Shown in pieces: positions 20,853 to 33,339 of a stretch of DNA of 64,000 bases (the first letter of the stretch is position 1; every line of letters starts with the position of its first letter). Source of the DNA: Epiperipatus broadwayi (lineage: Eukaryota > Onychophora > Udeonychophora > Euonychophora > Peripatidae). A model generated the notes under the pieces. It was not told the DNA's origin. It worked only from the letters and a program-made list of their open reading frames with translations, and made no database searches. Position numbers and translations under genes: made by a program. The DNA lies in NCBI GenBank assembly GCA_028023455.1, contig JAQFVV010012405.1:1449677-1513676 (forward strand), given 5' to 3'.

Positions 20853-22507
20853 CTGAAATCCAAGCATGGCCGCTTGATGGAGTTGTTTATGTATCAAAAC
20901 ACATAAAAATGCTGTTTCTGCATCTACGGCTAATACAACATTTATATTGTATTAACCATTGCAGGTCGCTTTACATTGCACAAAATATTACGGCCTGTTT
21001 TGTGCTTCAAAACTATTTATACGTATTTGTTCTGATCATAGCTGATTACCGTATCGCTTGAGGGTGTTTTAATTGCAAATCGGTACAACTTTTCAAATCT
21101 CCATACTAGAGTAATGTCATTTATATTTAAATAATGTTGTTAATTACTAATAATTGTCATATGGTCCCCACTCTTTCCTAAAAAAATGTTAATATATAAA
21201 AAAATTGGCAAAGGGTATGTTTAAACACGCTTCAACAAAGCTCATGCGCTAAGTCACGTTTTCAGCACGGAAAATATACCAGACCAATAAAATGTCTGAG
21301 AAGAATGTGCAATTTTTAAACTTTTCAGAATTGACGAGTACAGAAATGAGACTGTGTCCTTTTTTCAAGCACATAATGTCCTCCCAAATACCAGACTGTT
21401 TTTATTACAGCAATAAATAAAAATAAGTTCAAAAAGTCCAAAGTTTGTGTATTTTATTTTATTTCATTAGAAATTGACAAGTATTTGAATTATCTTTTTT
21501 CAGAAGGGTTAAAATAAATTACTATTTTTGTTTAATTTTTGTTAATAATAACAAAGTATAAAATCCCCCCAAAAAGCAGTTTATTGTAGAAGCCAAAAAA
21601 AAAAAAAAAAGGTAATTCAAACGAAATATAAATAAAAGTAAAAAGTGAGAAAAAGTTGTTGGGAAAAAAAAATATTGACTTTTTGTTACAATTATTTATC
21701 CGAGAATGGGGGTGGGGGTTTCAAAACAATTTTTTACCCCCAAAAAACACAAAAGTTACTTTTGATTTAATAAGAAGAAAAACAATTTGGTCAACTAAAA
21801 AATAAAAAAAAAGGTAGAAAAAATTCTAAACAATTCCCAAATAATTGTATTATATTTTTTCAGCAGGATTAAAACAAGTGCAGTTAAAATAAATTACACT
21901 TTTTGTTAATAATAACAAAGTATGAAACCCCCCAAAAAAGTTATTTCTTGTAGAAGACAAAAAAAAAAAGGTAATTCAAACGAAATATAAATAAAAGTAA
22001 AAATTGAAAAAAAGTTGCTTAAAAAAAAAATTGACTTTTTGTTACAATTATTTATCCGAGGGTGGGAGTTTCAAAACAATTTTTACCCCCCAACAATGCA
22101 AAAGTTACTTTTGATTTAATAAGAAGAAAAACAATTTAGTCAACCAAAAAAAAAAAAAAAAGAACAAAGTCGAAACAAGTCCCAAATAATTGTATTACAT
22201 TTTTTTTGGCGGGGTTATAACAAGTTTTTTTGTTGTGAAACAGTCAAAAGTTTTAAAATCAAAAAAATAAACACAAAGTTAAATTACCAAAATTTGTTGA
22301 ATAAAGAAAAATGTAAGGTTAAAAAACAATGAAAATGAATATAAAAATTTGTTTAATAAAAAAGAAATCGTGTTATAAATGAAATAAAAATTTGTTTAAT
22401 CAAAAAAAAAATCATGTTATATAAAAAGAAGTTGCAGCCCAGTAACGTTACATTTGACTAATTTTGTATAGCATCAACGCCATCAAGCAGCCATGCCCGG
22501 ATTTCAA
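20853..22507. mobile_element. Non-coding element of about 1.65 kb with terminal inverted repeats
   Basis: TGAAATCCAAGCATGGCCGC, continuing TTGATGGAGTTG, at 20853-20885 is mirrored by CAACGCCATCAAGCAGCCAT, continuing GCCCGGATTTCA, at 22475-22506. This gives about 30 bp of inverted ends with few mismatches. The interior has no open frame, runs of A and C, and two direct repeats of about 360 bp. No clear target-site duplication was seen. It is read as a non-autonomous DNA transposon of unknown superfamily. Confidence 0.6.
21440..22215. repeat. Two tandem direct repeats of about 360 bp
   Basis: The anchors GTTAATAATAACAAAGTAT (21541 and 21905), GGTAATTCAAACGAAATATA (21611 and 21970), and AATTATTTATCCGAG followed by a G-rich block and a C5-8 tract recur in the same order, 359-364 bp apart. 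Each unit pairs a G-rich tract with a C-rich tract about 30 bp later, which could fold as a small hairpin. Confidence 0.75.
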
Positions 22508-22509
22508 AA

Positions 22510-23590
22510 AAAAATTTTGGTTTTTAGTGCATTATTGCTCAAATTAAATAAAAACATTTTACCCATATATTATTCTGTTCATTTTTAGTATTCGGATATT
22601 CTGCAAGTCCTTTTTATAATTATTTATATTCAAATTTACAAAATTTAAACAATGTCACCATATTTCTAATTTTTGAAATGAAATTCACACGCATTAAAAA
22701 ATCATTTACAATTTTTTTTTCTGTTTATATGGACAATGTTTTTAAAAAGTAAATTAATATTTCATCCTTCGTTTTTTTTCTACTTTAATATCAACTACAC
22801 ATGCTTTTTAGTGAATATTAAAAAAAAAAACATCTTTTTAAAAATTATAAATATTGCCATCTTGTGCACACTACTGTAAACTTACAAACCAATATAATAC
22901 ACATTGAAATTAGCCTGACAGCACTGTTAGATTGAACAACTGACTGGACAACCCTGAAATATTTCAGTGTCACATTGTACTGTCATTGAAACTTAATACA
23001 TATACAAAATTTAAAGGGAAATTCATTCAATAAAAATATGTTAAAAATCAGTTTCAATATTTAACCAAGATAAACATACAGAATTTCTAAGTTAAATGAA
23101 AATGTTTAAAAGTAATAATTGTATGTAACATGCTAATCAAAGTTTGAAACATTTTCTAAATATATGAAATGAGATATGAGCAATATGTAGTAAATAAAAA
23201 GTCACTAAAGTATTAAACAATTTGACACAATTGGAACTGAATTGTATATGACTACTTTCTAAATGGAATTTTGAGCCACTGAAAGTTTAGAAGGACCAAC
23301 GATATATATCAATAATCCCTTTATATTTATAAAACTTAATGACAGAAAATATATAAAAATTACTATGAATATTATGCATAGACGTTAATATGGGTCTATC
23401 AAAAATAATATATATAGTATAATTTGGCCAAGTACATAATGAGGATAGTATGTAAATCGTACAACTACCCAAAGAGAGATAATACAAGAGAAATACACTT
23501 TGATAATAAGCAGCATAAATAATCAACAATACTAATCTAGGCAAGACTGACTAAATAATAAAACAAATAGTAAATAAGCATAGCTGAGAA
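22510..23590. other. AT-rich sequence, nothing recognised
   Basis: No recognisable domain or repeat. The 85-codon minus-strand frame at 23287-23544 has low-complexity hydrophobic content and no identified similarity. Confidence 0.35.
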
Positions 23591-23599
23591 CACAGAAAA

Positions 23600-25480
23600 A
23601 CAATGTAACTTGACCAAAATAAACTAAAATCAATAAAAACATCCAAATAACAATAGTTTTTTGATAACAATAGTTATCATCAAACACACAGAGATATTAA
23701 GAGACTATGAATAGTATTCATAAGAAAAAAGAATACGGCTTATTTTATTATGACTGACTGTTGGAGAATAAACCAATTAAGAATTAAAGCCAAATCTTTA
23801 TTATCTGCTCAAGATCATATGAAATAACATCATACAAAAAAGCAATAACATCAGAAAAACTATAAATTACTGAGTCCAAAGGCAAAACAAAAATATTATT
23901 TACACAAATCAAAAATAATATAAAGTCAAGTAACTCCATGATTGACCAATTTAAAAATCTTAAGACTATTTATCCAATGAAATGGTAAATTGTGCATATT
24001 CAAGAATGACATCATCTTCGACTATCATTTCAAATAGCTTAGCAATAACAGAGATGATTAAAGTGGCCTATAATCAATAATAATTAAAGGATCATCTTTT
24101 TAAAAAATAGATGTAATAACAAAACTTTAAAACATTCAGGAAATACACCACCAGATGAAAAAAGATTAAATAAGTAAACTAGAATAAAAATAAACTTACT
24201 ATCTTTAAGAATTTTTTAAGTCAAATTATCTAAGCCAGAAGGGCAAGCAGATTTTAAATAATCTATCCGAGTGTGATAACTGAAAAGATCTGAGCAAAAG
24301 ACAAAATCAGAAAGACTCAAAAGCCAAATCACTAATAAAAGGCTCTACCTATGGGGTATAGCTAAATAAATTGTTAAAAAGATCAACGACATATTTTTCA
24401 CTGCCATATACTTCTAAAACATTATCATTATTTTTAATGAATTAATTTGATAAGAGGATTTTTTAAATCAAAAAATTGATTGTTTTCCATTTCAGAGTAT
24501 TTTTACTACAAAGAAATTCTAAATAATAATATTATGCTTTTTTAATATTAGTCTTAATTTCCTTACTAGCTCTTTAAAACAATCCAATTATCATCAAAAC
24601 ATTTTATAAACTTATTATTACTAGACAATTTAGTAGTGATTCTCAGTATTTTTTTGACCATGCCCCACCTAAGCATCTCTAAATTCCTAATACCCCCTCC
24701 CTGTGACATATAATTATTATTAATTCGAAAAGTGAACATTATTTATTTGAAGAAGGTCTAAAATGCCATTAACAAAAAGAACAGTTAAATACAATTGAGT
24801 TTCAAGCCACTTAACTTGCTCCACATAACAATAGAGATGAAGTAAAGATTATCTAAACAGAGAGGCCACTGAGAAAAAGATGGCATGGAAAGAGGGAAAT
24901 TTAAAAAAACATTCATATCTTAATTTATGAATAATAAGATAGAAGAATAATTAGTAAGCTTTCAAATTCACTGTTAATAACTCTTTCTTGAATTATCTGC
25001 CTTAAAAATCAAATTGCTACCTTGTGGAATGTGCTCCATGTTGGAAACCACTGATTTAGTACAAACAGTGCTTTATCAATTAGAGAAAGCATAGATATTC
25101 TGAAATTGTAAAAATAACATGTTTACATTATTCACATCAAAAACACAATAGCAGTTCTGATTGGATAATAAATTATTTAATTTAACATGCGACATTGTTT
25201 ACATGTGAATAGGCAGATACCCAGACTGTTATAAGTGATGATTTCAAATGAATTGTGAAATGATCTGTAATGGCTAATTCAGATAAGCTAGATTCATAAT
25301 AAAAAAAGCAGATCGAATCTAATAAATATATGATTAGGCAGAGATCATAATAATAATGATAAAAACAAGAGAAAGAATGATAATAAAGATAAAAGATAGA
25401 TATTCTTCTTAGGAAGGACTGTTAGAGCGAGCAAACTCTTAAACAAAATCATTAACAGAAATAAACAAATATAATTATGT
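23600..25480 (-). pseudogene. CR1/Jockey-like LINE (endonuclease end and reverse transcriptase), split by a MITE
   Basis: On the minus strand, pieces of an endonuclease C-terminus (LSELAITDHFTIHLKSS) lie near 25290-25220. After the inserted MITE (24636-25053), the reverse transcriptase start follows: KYVVDLFNNLFSYTP near 24400-24350, CPSGLDNLT and KILKDSKFIFI near 24240-24180, VYLFNLFSSGGVFPECFKV near 24180-24120, then the PIFKKxDP and NYRPISIISVIAKLFE equivalents near 24110-24040. LLDFILFLICVNNIF near 23940-23890 and LYDVISYDLEQIIKIWL near 23850-23790 end it. This is the layout of CR1/Jockey-type LINEs. Stops are frequent. Confidence 0.65.
24636..25053. mobile_element. hAT-type MITE inserted in the LINE
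   Basis: The left end GTGATTCTCAG and right end TTGGAAACCACTG are degenerate inverted copies of a hAT terminus (CAGTGGTTCTCAA type). The element is flanked by a perfect 8-bp direct repeat, ATTTAGTA, at 24628-24635 and 25054-25061, the duplication length typical of hAT. The first two bases of the left end seem lost. The element is 418 bp with no coding capacity. It interrupts the minus-strand LINE and so is younger than it. Confidence 0.7.
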
Positions 25481-25869
25481 TTGACTGTACTGTCTCAGAA
25501 TTCCTGAGCCTTTATTCACAAGATGCCAACCCAGGGGACAAATTACCATTAGAATAACACACTGAATAAAACATCGGTCAATATTTGCCACCTAAATAGA
25601 TAAAATAAAATACCCTTCAAATAATCTACTTAGGACAAAGACTTCTCCAGTTCCTTGCAGAGGAATACAATAAGGATACCATCACCCATTAACAATAATT
25701 TTATCAAAACCTTAATAATTCTTATAATTAAACACACTACTCTCTCACATAATCTATTTCTAAATTAAATTAACTATTGGAAAACATATGAAATTGAAAA
25801 TAATAATAGTATATCAAATAATAGTCAATCCTTCTTGTTATGTAGTGACAAATACATTACAAAAAAGTT

Positions 25870-26490
25870 CAGATATTAGGATCTGGAATCCAAATATCAG
25901 GACTTCTTAATTAAAATAAATGTCAAAGCCGTTCCTACTATTTTCTCTTCTACAACCAACACTTCCCAAATATAGATTCATTATGTGCCTCTGTCATAGA
26001 AATGAAGAAACATTGGAACACTTTCTTATGGATTGTTCCTCACTTCTTCCTTGTCGTATTTTATCACTAACATGACTCAGTCAACTTCACTAACAATCAA
26101 CAATCTTATAAAAAATATACAAAGTGGTCTTTTTCCCAATATAAAAATTACTATATTCATTCTTTTCACAATCTGATTCATAAGATGCTAACTAAGCTTT
26201 GATCTCACAATACTAAAGCACTCTAAAAAAAAATAATTAAATAACATTAAGACCAAAGATCAAACCAATGCACCAGCTGATATTTTTGTTGCTACATAGA
26301 ATATAATTTCATTAACAACTTGAATATACTAATTAATATGCATTAGACATATATTGATTATTGCTCAAATTATATGAGCATCTATCTATCTTATTGCTTT
26401 TCTGCTTCAAATCACTTGTTTTAATAAGAATTGTAAATAATCTCCAATGTAAATAGTAAACCTAATAAAGTTAATTTAAAAACTAAAAAG
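25870..26490 (+). pseudogene. LINE C-terminal tail with a Cys/His motif
   Basis: CLCHRNEETLEHFLMDCSS near 25985-26045 has the C-x2-C ... H-x4-C pattern of LINE C-terminal tails. It is followed by LTINNLIKNIQSGLFPN and TIFILFTIWFIRC near 26085-26190. The same order (SITNSIKQGSFASI then IFLTFAVWLMRYKLIF) occurs in the better preserved copy at 38187-38840 and at 61932-62210. The element ends around AATAAAGTTAATTT near 26465. Frameshifts are present. Confidence 0.6.
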
Positions 26491-26494
26491 AATG

Positions 26495-28394
26495 TATTTA
26501 AAGCTTGCCAATTGCCAAATTATGAGAATTTGATTTTATCGTCTAATAAAAAAATAGCCAGATATTCATTTATTGACCAATATCAGATAGTTAAAGTTGG
26601 CTATGGATCTATGAAAAGAATCCAAGAAAAAAAATCCGCCTTGTATTATGACAAGTTACTGTTATACGTTTTAAGGCTCTTTAATACTAAATACATTTTT
26701 ATATATACAAAGATGTTTTAAATACTATATTTGAATAAGCCTAAAATTAATATTTCCTTTCGCTGTGCATAAAGGGGAAAAAAAAACTTTAATTATACTG
26801 CCAAAATCACAATATCCTTACCTATTACATACAAGACTCATAAGATGATTCGTTATAAAGGTTTCCAGAATCCACACACAGACGCATATCCTACAGCTAA
26901 AACGCCAGCATTCAATGAATATAAAATACTACCAAGTATAATAATCACTGCGTGTTTAAAATAAATGTGTGGAAACTTATCTAGAGTTTGAAATCAAATG
27001 AAAAATGGCGAAGATCCAATAACTCCAAGTTTTGAAAAATGTTTGTGATATGCAATAACTTTTAATAAAAAGTATAAGCAGACTTTCTCAATATCTGCCA
27101 ATATTATAATGCGCAGCTAACAGCCATAAACTATCAAATTATCTACCTCATTAAAATTATAGTCGGAAAAAAAATCCTATAATTATTATTTTCATTAGAA
27201 TGGTATTTTTTAATTAAACGTGTTTAAAAAAAGTATTAGCTTAAAAATAGTCTAAAGATGCAGCTTGGAGCAAAGTTCAAAGGTCATCTTCCTCTTAATG
27301 TTCTTACCAACTCGGTTTCAGAATTTAAAACACTGTAATTTATCACCAGTGCACCATTTCCATTCCTAAGTAATATAACTTCGCAATAAAACACATTTTA
27401 GAGAAAAACCTTACATCATATTTTTTTATATGCATAGCTTAATGGCTTATCGCAACCAAAAAAAAAAAAAAAAATCATAAAAGTTTTATATATTGCGTCT
27501 AGGTTTCTATTGTAATGTGAAATTGTAAAAGCTTCAATAATTTGTCAATTTTTTTATTAAAATAGATTCAATAAACTATATATATAAACGCAGATTCAAA
27601 TAGCAAAATTCACATTTATAAATGAATATGTTGAATAAAAAACATATTTTGCAGTATATGTACACTGATTAAAAGTTGGATTTCTTATAACAGAGCTGAT
27701 ATAATATATTTTTTGACAGATATAATATATAACCTTTAATTAACATATTGCAGAAAAATTGAATGTGTGTAAATATTACTATTTCTTGCTCTATTTGGGC
27801 CAAGCACATAAAATGCCTCATATCCATCTGCCATGCCCATCATGGAGTTCGAATGCAAGCCAAATAAAATTTATTTTTTCTAGATTGTAAAAAGGCTTAA
27901 AAATATTCTTTTCCGTCAGCCATTTATTTACTAGTCAGTAAATAGCTACAGAATACGACAGAAAGCTCTAAAACCTTCATAATTCAGCAGTTGATGGGCC
28001 TAATAAGTAATGTTTTCTTTCCTATTCAAATTCTGGGGTTCTTCTAGAGAGGACTTTGCCCTGAGCTTTTTGAAGGTTTTTTTTTTTACACACAAACATT
28101 GGATAGTTAGGTAGGTTGTGCTATTAACTGCTTTCATAAGAAAATTCTAATTAAGTTCAATTAGGAATTCTTCAAATATGTAAAAAAAAATATTTGACTC
28201 AATTCTAAATTTGAACTTAGTCACAAGATGGACAAATAATGAGAAAAAGATTATAAATGCAGCATTTCTTCACTACATTTACATTTTTATTCTTTTATCA
28301 ATTGCCAATAAGATCTACCTTCTCACACCATAGTTTTCATTCATTTAAATTTTTAATAATCAATTTATTTTAAATATACACACATAGTATCTTT
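26495..28394. other. AT-rich stretch, nothing recognised
   Basis: A 69-codon plus-strand frame at 26512-26721 has an even codon mix but no recognised similarity and no visible splice context. The rest is spacer with A-runs. Confidence 0.35.
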
Positions 28395-29258
28395 TCCTAA
28401 AGATTTGTGATGATGGTGTTTTAGTTGCACTTATATATTGGACTACATCTATCATCAATATGAGTATTGAATGTCTTTTGAAAAATTTAATTATTTAAAT
28501 ATTCCAAATACATTCAATTGTTAGTAATAGCACACAGATTATTATATTCACAACATTTCAATGTATTATTCTCCCCTCTTCTTCAAGTTTTAGTGGCAGT
28601 ATTAGCATGAGAATTGAACCTGGACCCTTAGATTCCTGAAATATTAAATTTTAAGGTAATACTCTAACCAACTGAGTCATCCTTCCAAAGGCAGCAGTTA
28701 GTAGAAATTTCATATACTTATCTATGAGTTTTCTTCCTGATTTCTCCACTTTTTTTCTAAGAACAAAGTTGATTAGTAGTTTCCATACAATATGTATAAT
28801 CACACTACGTTGACTTATGGGATTGTTTGCCATTGTCATGTCAGCAGCTTCTTTAAATTGTCTCCTTTGTATTTTTTCTTCTCCATCCAATATTTTTGTA
28901 TTTTCCCAATTAGGAAAAAGTGGAGAAATCATGAGGAACCTCATAGATAAGTATATGAAATTTCTATGGACTTCTGCCTTTGGCAGGATGGCTCAGTTGG
29001 TTAAAGTGTTACCTTAAAATTCAATATTCAAGGATCTAAGGGTCCAGGCTCAATTCCCATGCTAATATTATCATTGGTTAGGCCAGCAACACCTGAAGAA
29101 AAGGGGCGAATAATACCTCTCAAAACGTTGTGCATATACTATCTTGTGTGTTATTACTAACAGTTGAATGTATTTTGGAATATTTAAATAGTTAAATGTT
29201 TCTAAAGACAATGAATACTCATATAAGATTATGGAAATAATCCAATACGTAAATACAA
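28395..29258. repeat. Family B palindromic tRNA-like element, copy 2
   Basis: The element is 864 bp and its outer arms (about 28430-28800 and 28915-29255) are reverse complements. A centre of about 110 bp (28805-28915, GGGATTGTTTGCCATTGTCA and following) is absent from copy 1 but related to sequence at 37620-37700. Perfect 12-bp direct repeats CATAGTATCTTT flank it at 28383-28394 and 29259-29270. The right arm has the A-box-like GATGGCTCAGTTGGTTAAAG near 28987 and a B-box-like GGCTCAATTCC near 29047. The two open frames across it (minus 28651-28944, plus 28817-29017) share residues because the arms are inverted copies. Confidence 0.75.
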
Positions 29259-29574
29259 CATAGTATCTTTCTTTTTACTTTATTAATACTAATAACTTTA
29301 CCTGTGGTTTTGCTCATATTATAGTAGAATAATGTTACAAATAAAAGGATAAAAGCATGATAATTAAAATATTGTGCAAGATTTATCAAGATTGGTAGTT
29401 ATTAAAGTAATACGCAAACAAGCAATAAACTTTCAAAATTAGGAAAAGATAAAGGATTATCAGTAATTCACACACACCTTTAATATAGAATTTAATTTTA
29501 ATTTAATTTAAATAAGATTGAAATAAAAATATCCCTGGTTGTTGACTCAAATATTTTGCGAGTCCTTTAATTCT

Positions 29575-29890
29575 TCACATGATCACCATTTCTTATGCTT
29601 GCACATAACTGTTATTAAAATAGGCAAAACTCTCCATACAGTAGTGCCACTCAGTGCCAGCCAGAGTAATCAATGGATGCCAGAAGGCTTGTGCATAAAA
29701 TCCTAGTGTGCAGTGCTCTCAGATCTAAGGCTCCTCACTGACAAAGGCCACAAACCAAAAACTAGTCTGGGGATATTGGATGAGTAGGCACTAGATAGGG
29801 ATTTTATGCACAAGCCTTCTGGCATCCATTGATTACTCTGGCTGGCACTGAGTGGCACTACTGTATGAAGAGTTTTGCCTCCTTTAATTC
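29575..29890. repeat. Family A palindromic copy
   Basis: CACATGATCACCATTTCTTA and AAAACTCTCCATACAGTAGT begin the left arm. The right part runs from CCAAAAACTAGTCTGGGGAT to GGCACTACTGTATGAAGAGT. The inner 29660-29700 and 29810-29850 segments are reverse complements. The left end matches the inverted ends of the element at 8841-9180. Confidence 0.65.
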
Positions 29891-30269
29891 TTATCAAAAT
29901 ATATGAATTCTACTATAACACCTATTGCTGACACTTTTGTACATGATTCCTTTAAATTTAAGACATATAGACAATCAATCCTACAGATGATTTTTCTAAA
30001 TTACTTACTTTTAAAAATAATAGCAGCAAACATAATAAATTAACAATCTTTTAGTAAGTGCTTTATAAATTTAATACTAATCAAACATTATTATTCTTTT
30101 TAATAATTTAAAATTACTTTAAACAATATTCCAATATTTTATTTGGCAAAACAAATATTCAAGATGTTTTCATGATCACAAACTTATTATTCTTATTAAA
30201 CACAATTTTTTTCAGCAAAAAATGGAAAGAAAAATATTACTTTTAGATGGTGAAAAATTCTCTAGAGGT

Positions 30270-31660
30270 CACTACTAGCACAAACTTTCAAATTCAATAT
30301 CCGTGGCTTTTTTTTTTTCAAACAAGTAATATAAAACAAAAATCCATGGCCTATGTAATTCTCCAAAAAAAAAAAAAAAAAACTGCATAAACTTCACTGA
30401 GATTGGTGCAATATTTGTTGAGTTATTAAGTAACAAACAAACTTTTACATATATATAACTAAATGTATCCATGATTTTGCATGCATTAGAAAAATAAAAG
30501 TACATAATGCAGTTGATAATTAAAAAATAATAAAACATAACTTTTCAAAACAGTATCACAAGACTTTTTTACCATCAGAATTTCAGTTTAACTATATTTC
30601 TCACATGATAAACTAATTTTTAAAATGACTATAAAATTTTATGCTTCATTCGTGAGAAATTAAATGTGGTCCAAGCAAAAATTTAATTAGTTTAAAATAT
30701 ATTCATTCAAAAAAGATTTACCTTGGATTATCAAAAACTTTAATTCTCTCCATTTATTTAGTTCAATACTCAGGCCACAACATACTTTGTACCCATTTAA
30801 AAAAAATTCCAATGTCTGTAATCTTTAAATCAGTGCTACGGACCTTTTGTGTTTTTATGAAATCATTAGAAAATGGTTATAATTTTGACATATTTTTATA
30901 TTGCAAATTACCAAAGTTCTTAAAACAATTAAGTGACATAAAGTAAAAATTCATAATTGCACAAGATTTGTTAAGATTGGTATAATATGCTAGTTATTGA
31001 ATAATCAACCAACAAACTTTCATATTTATATATTAAAAAAACTATACCCACAGCTGTATTGACATTAGTAGAGTAGTAATAGTTGATAATTAAAAAAATG
31101 ATAATACTTTAGTTATCAGCAGTAGTATCATAAAATATACAACTTTTTATTAACAGTTATACTACTGAATTTGATCAACTTTCAGCATTTCCATTTAAAT
31201 ATAATCACATGATAAATTAATTTTTACAACAGCTATGAAATTTTGACAATGTGGTGGTTTTTCACGCTCCATTTGCAATGAGAAATTAAACATGTGGTTA
31301 AACGAAACTTAATTAATTTAAAATATATTTACACAAGAAAAATTTACCTTGGATTATTAAAAACTCTAATTCTTTCCATTTCTCTAGTTCAATACTCATG
31401 CCACAACATTCTAGTTTCTAGCATCTATAATCTTTAAATCAGTGCTGCCCTCTTTTTGCAAAAATAGATACAATTTTGAAACATTTTTATATTGCAAATT
31501 ACCAAAGTTTTCAAAACAATTAAGTACTATAAAGCAAAAATTTATAGTCTACATAATTCTCTTTAAAAAAAAGAAAAGAAAATCGTGCAAGATTCATCAA
31601 GATAGACGTAGTATTTGTAGAGTTATTAAATAATAAACAAACATACAAACTCATTTATAT
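30270..31660. repeat. Tandem array, about 2.5 units of 570-630 bp
   Basis: The anchors TTACCTTGGATTAT (30718 and 31344), TCTTTAAATCAGTGCT (30822 and 31431), TTATATTGCAAATTACCAAA and CAAGATTTGTTAAGATTGG (30962; diverged at 31588) recur in the same order. A partial first unit has GAGATTGGTGCAATATTTGT and TTATTAAGTAACAAACAAAC at 30400-30440. A fragment of the same repeat also lies near 29375-29440. No unit is coding. Confidence 0.7.
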
Positions 31661-31984
31661 AGTATTAGGATAAGGATAAATTTGCATAATTTATTTTTAA
31701 TATTCAAATTCTTCCAATGAGTCTTCAAATGGTGTTATTTTTTAAATCTTCACAACATTATTTGGTACTTCTGTTTCTTTCCCATAATCAACTTCTCTTT
31801 GGATTATTAAAATTAGCTTTATGTCTAACTTCTTAACCCTTCATGAATAACTGCCAAATTATTGAAACCCACTCTCAGTCATAAAACTATTCAATCCCTC
31901 TACAAGCACAATTCATGATCTTCTAGTTATTCATTGATAGGCATACAATTAAGCCAAAAGCTCAAGAATATATATACCATCAAC

Positions 31985-32030
31985 CATTATTATTATTATT
32001 ATTACTATTACTACTATTGTTATTATTACT
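31985..32030. repeat. (ATT)n-rich microsatellite
   Basis: An interrupted run of ATT/ACT trinucleotides. A second pyrimidine-rich, TTA-rich zone follows at about 32330-32525. Confidence 0.6.
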
Positions 32031-32039
32031 AATTGTGTC

Positions 32040-33330
32040 TCAGACTAAAAAATATTTGCGCATTTTTTTTAAATTTTGATAAATTAGAATACTATTTATT
32101 AAGTAATTTATATATGATTAATGAATCTGAGATTTTATAATAATCTTCAGAAATAATTTGTTATATCTAACAATGAATTATTATTGGCTAACATATCAGC
32201 TTGGGCCTATTTTTTTACACCCAAAATAATTGAATAGTAAATTATTTGATTAAGTCACATGATCTTCAAGCTTCATAGGTAACAGACATCACTTTGATCC
32301 AGACATTGTCAGCACTTGAGACTTTCATTCTACCACTGCATTACTCTACTTATTATTTTCCTTATTCTTCTTGGTCCTTTCTTTCTTCCTCTCCTTATAA
32401 CTCTTTTTATTCTTATTCTCTTCCTTCTTTTTCTTCCTCTCTCTCTCTGCTTTTAATTATTATTGTTTTTTCTTATTATTATTCTCCTTCTTCTTATAAA
32501 TGTTGTAATTATTATTGTTGTTATATGAATGGCATTCGAATTACTCACAAAACTTTCAACCAATTATCTAAGCATAAGATCCCCTTGCCTTGTTCAGTTT
32601 GAATAATAGTTCTGTTGTCACAATGGTAATTAACTACCCTAACACCATTCTAAATTTTATTTTTAGTAATTAGACATTTAAAAAAATAATTTTTTTTAAA
32701 AAATGCAAAATATCAAGAAAGGTTTTCCCTTAGAAAAAAATATAACAAAAAATCTGAATCTCAGTATACACTTCAATATAAGATGAAAAGCATAAACAAA
32801 AAATAGACAAAAAATTAACCCATGCTAATATATTTTTCAGGCTTGTTTGTCTGGCTACATTACATAATTATTAAATATATATAGTCATTTTTAGTTGTTG
32901 TTGTTTTTTTTTTAAATATAAAGCCCTTAAATACTTTTTAAGCTTTGAATTAAAATATTGAATTATAAGTGATTTTGAATCGCATCAACATACACTCTTT
33001 CAATTATACATTATGCAAAAAAAAAAAAATGTAAATAAATAAAAAATAAAAACATTAAAATCTATTCAACTTACAATACCAACTATATCTTGAAGTGCTT
33101 TCGCTTAATCTCAACTTCGCAAATGTTACAATTTAGACTTGTGCAATCTCATTTATTAATCAAATTTGCATGTGCTTTTTCTTTGTTTATTTTTTTCAAA
33201 AAGTTTAATACGGTTCAGTATTTTATTTGATAAAATATTTTCTAAGCATAAAGCTAGACTGTTTATAAAATTTAAGAGAAAATCATAAAGTACCTTCCTT
33301 AAGTGATAAAATGAAATTCACCATGATTTA
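32040..33330. other. AT-rich sequence with a pyrimidine-rich tract
   Basis: The tract at 32330-32525 is almost all C, T and A with TCTTCC and ATTATT runs, and its 102-codon serine/tyrosine-rich frame is low complexity. Nothing else is recognised. Confidence 0.4.
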
Positions 33331-33339
33331 ATAATGACA

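Noticed and set aside
28651-29017. Overlapping frames on both strands ending in similar residues (FGRMTQLVRVLP and FGRMAQLVKVLP)
   Set aside because: They arise because the two arms of the family B palindrome are inverted copies.
32294-32602. 102-codon serine/tyrosine-rich frame
   Set aside because: A low-complexity pyrimidine tract; no domain and no conserved motif.
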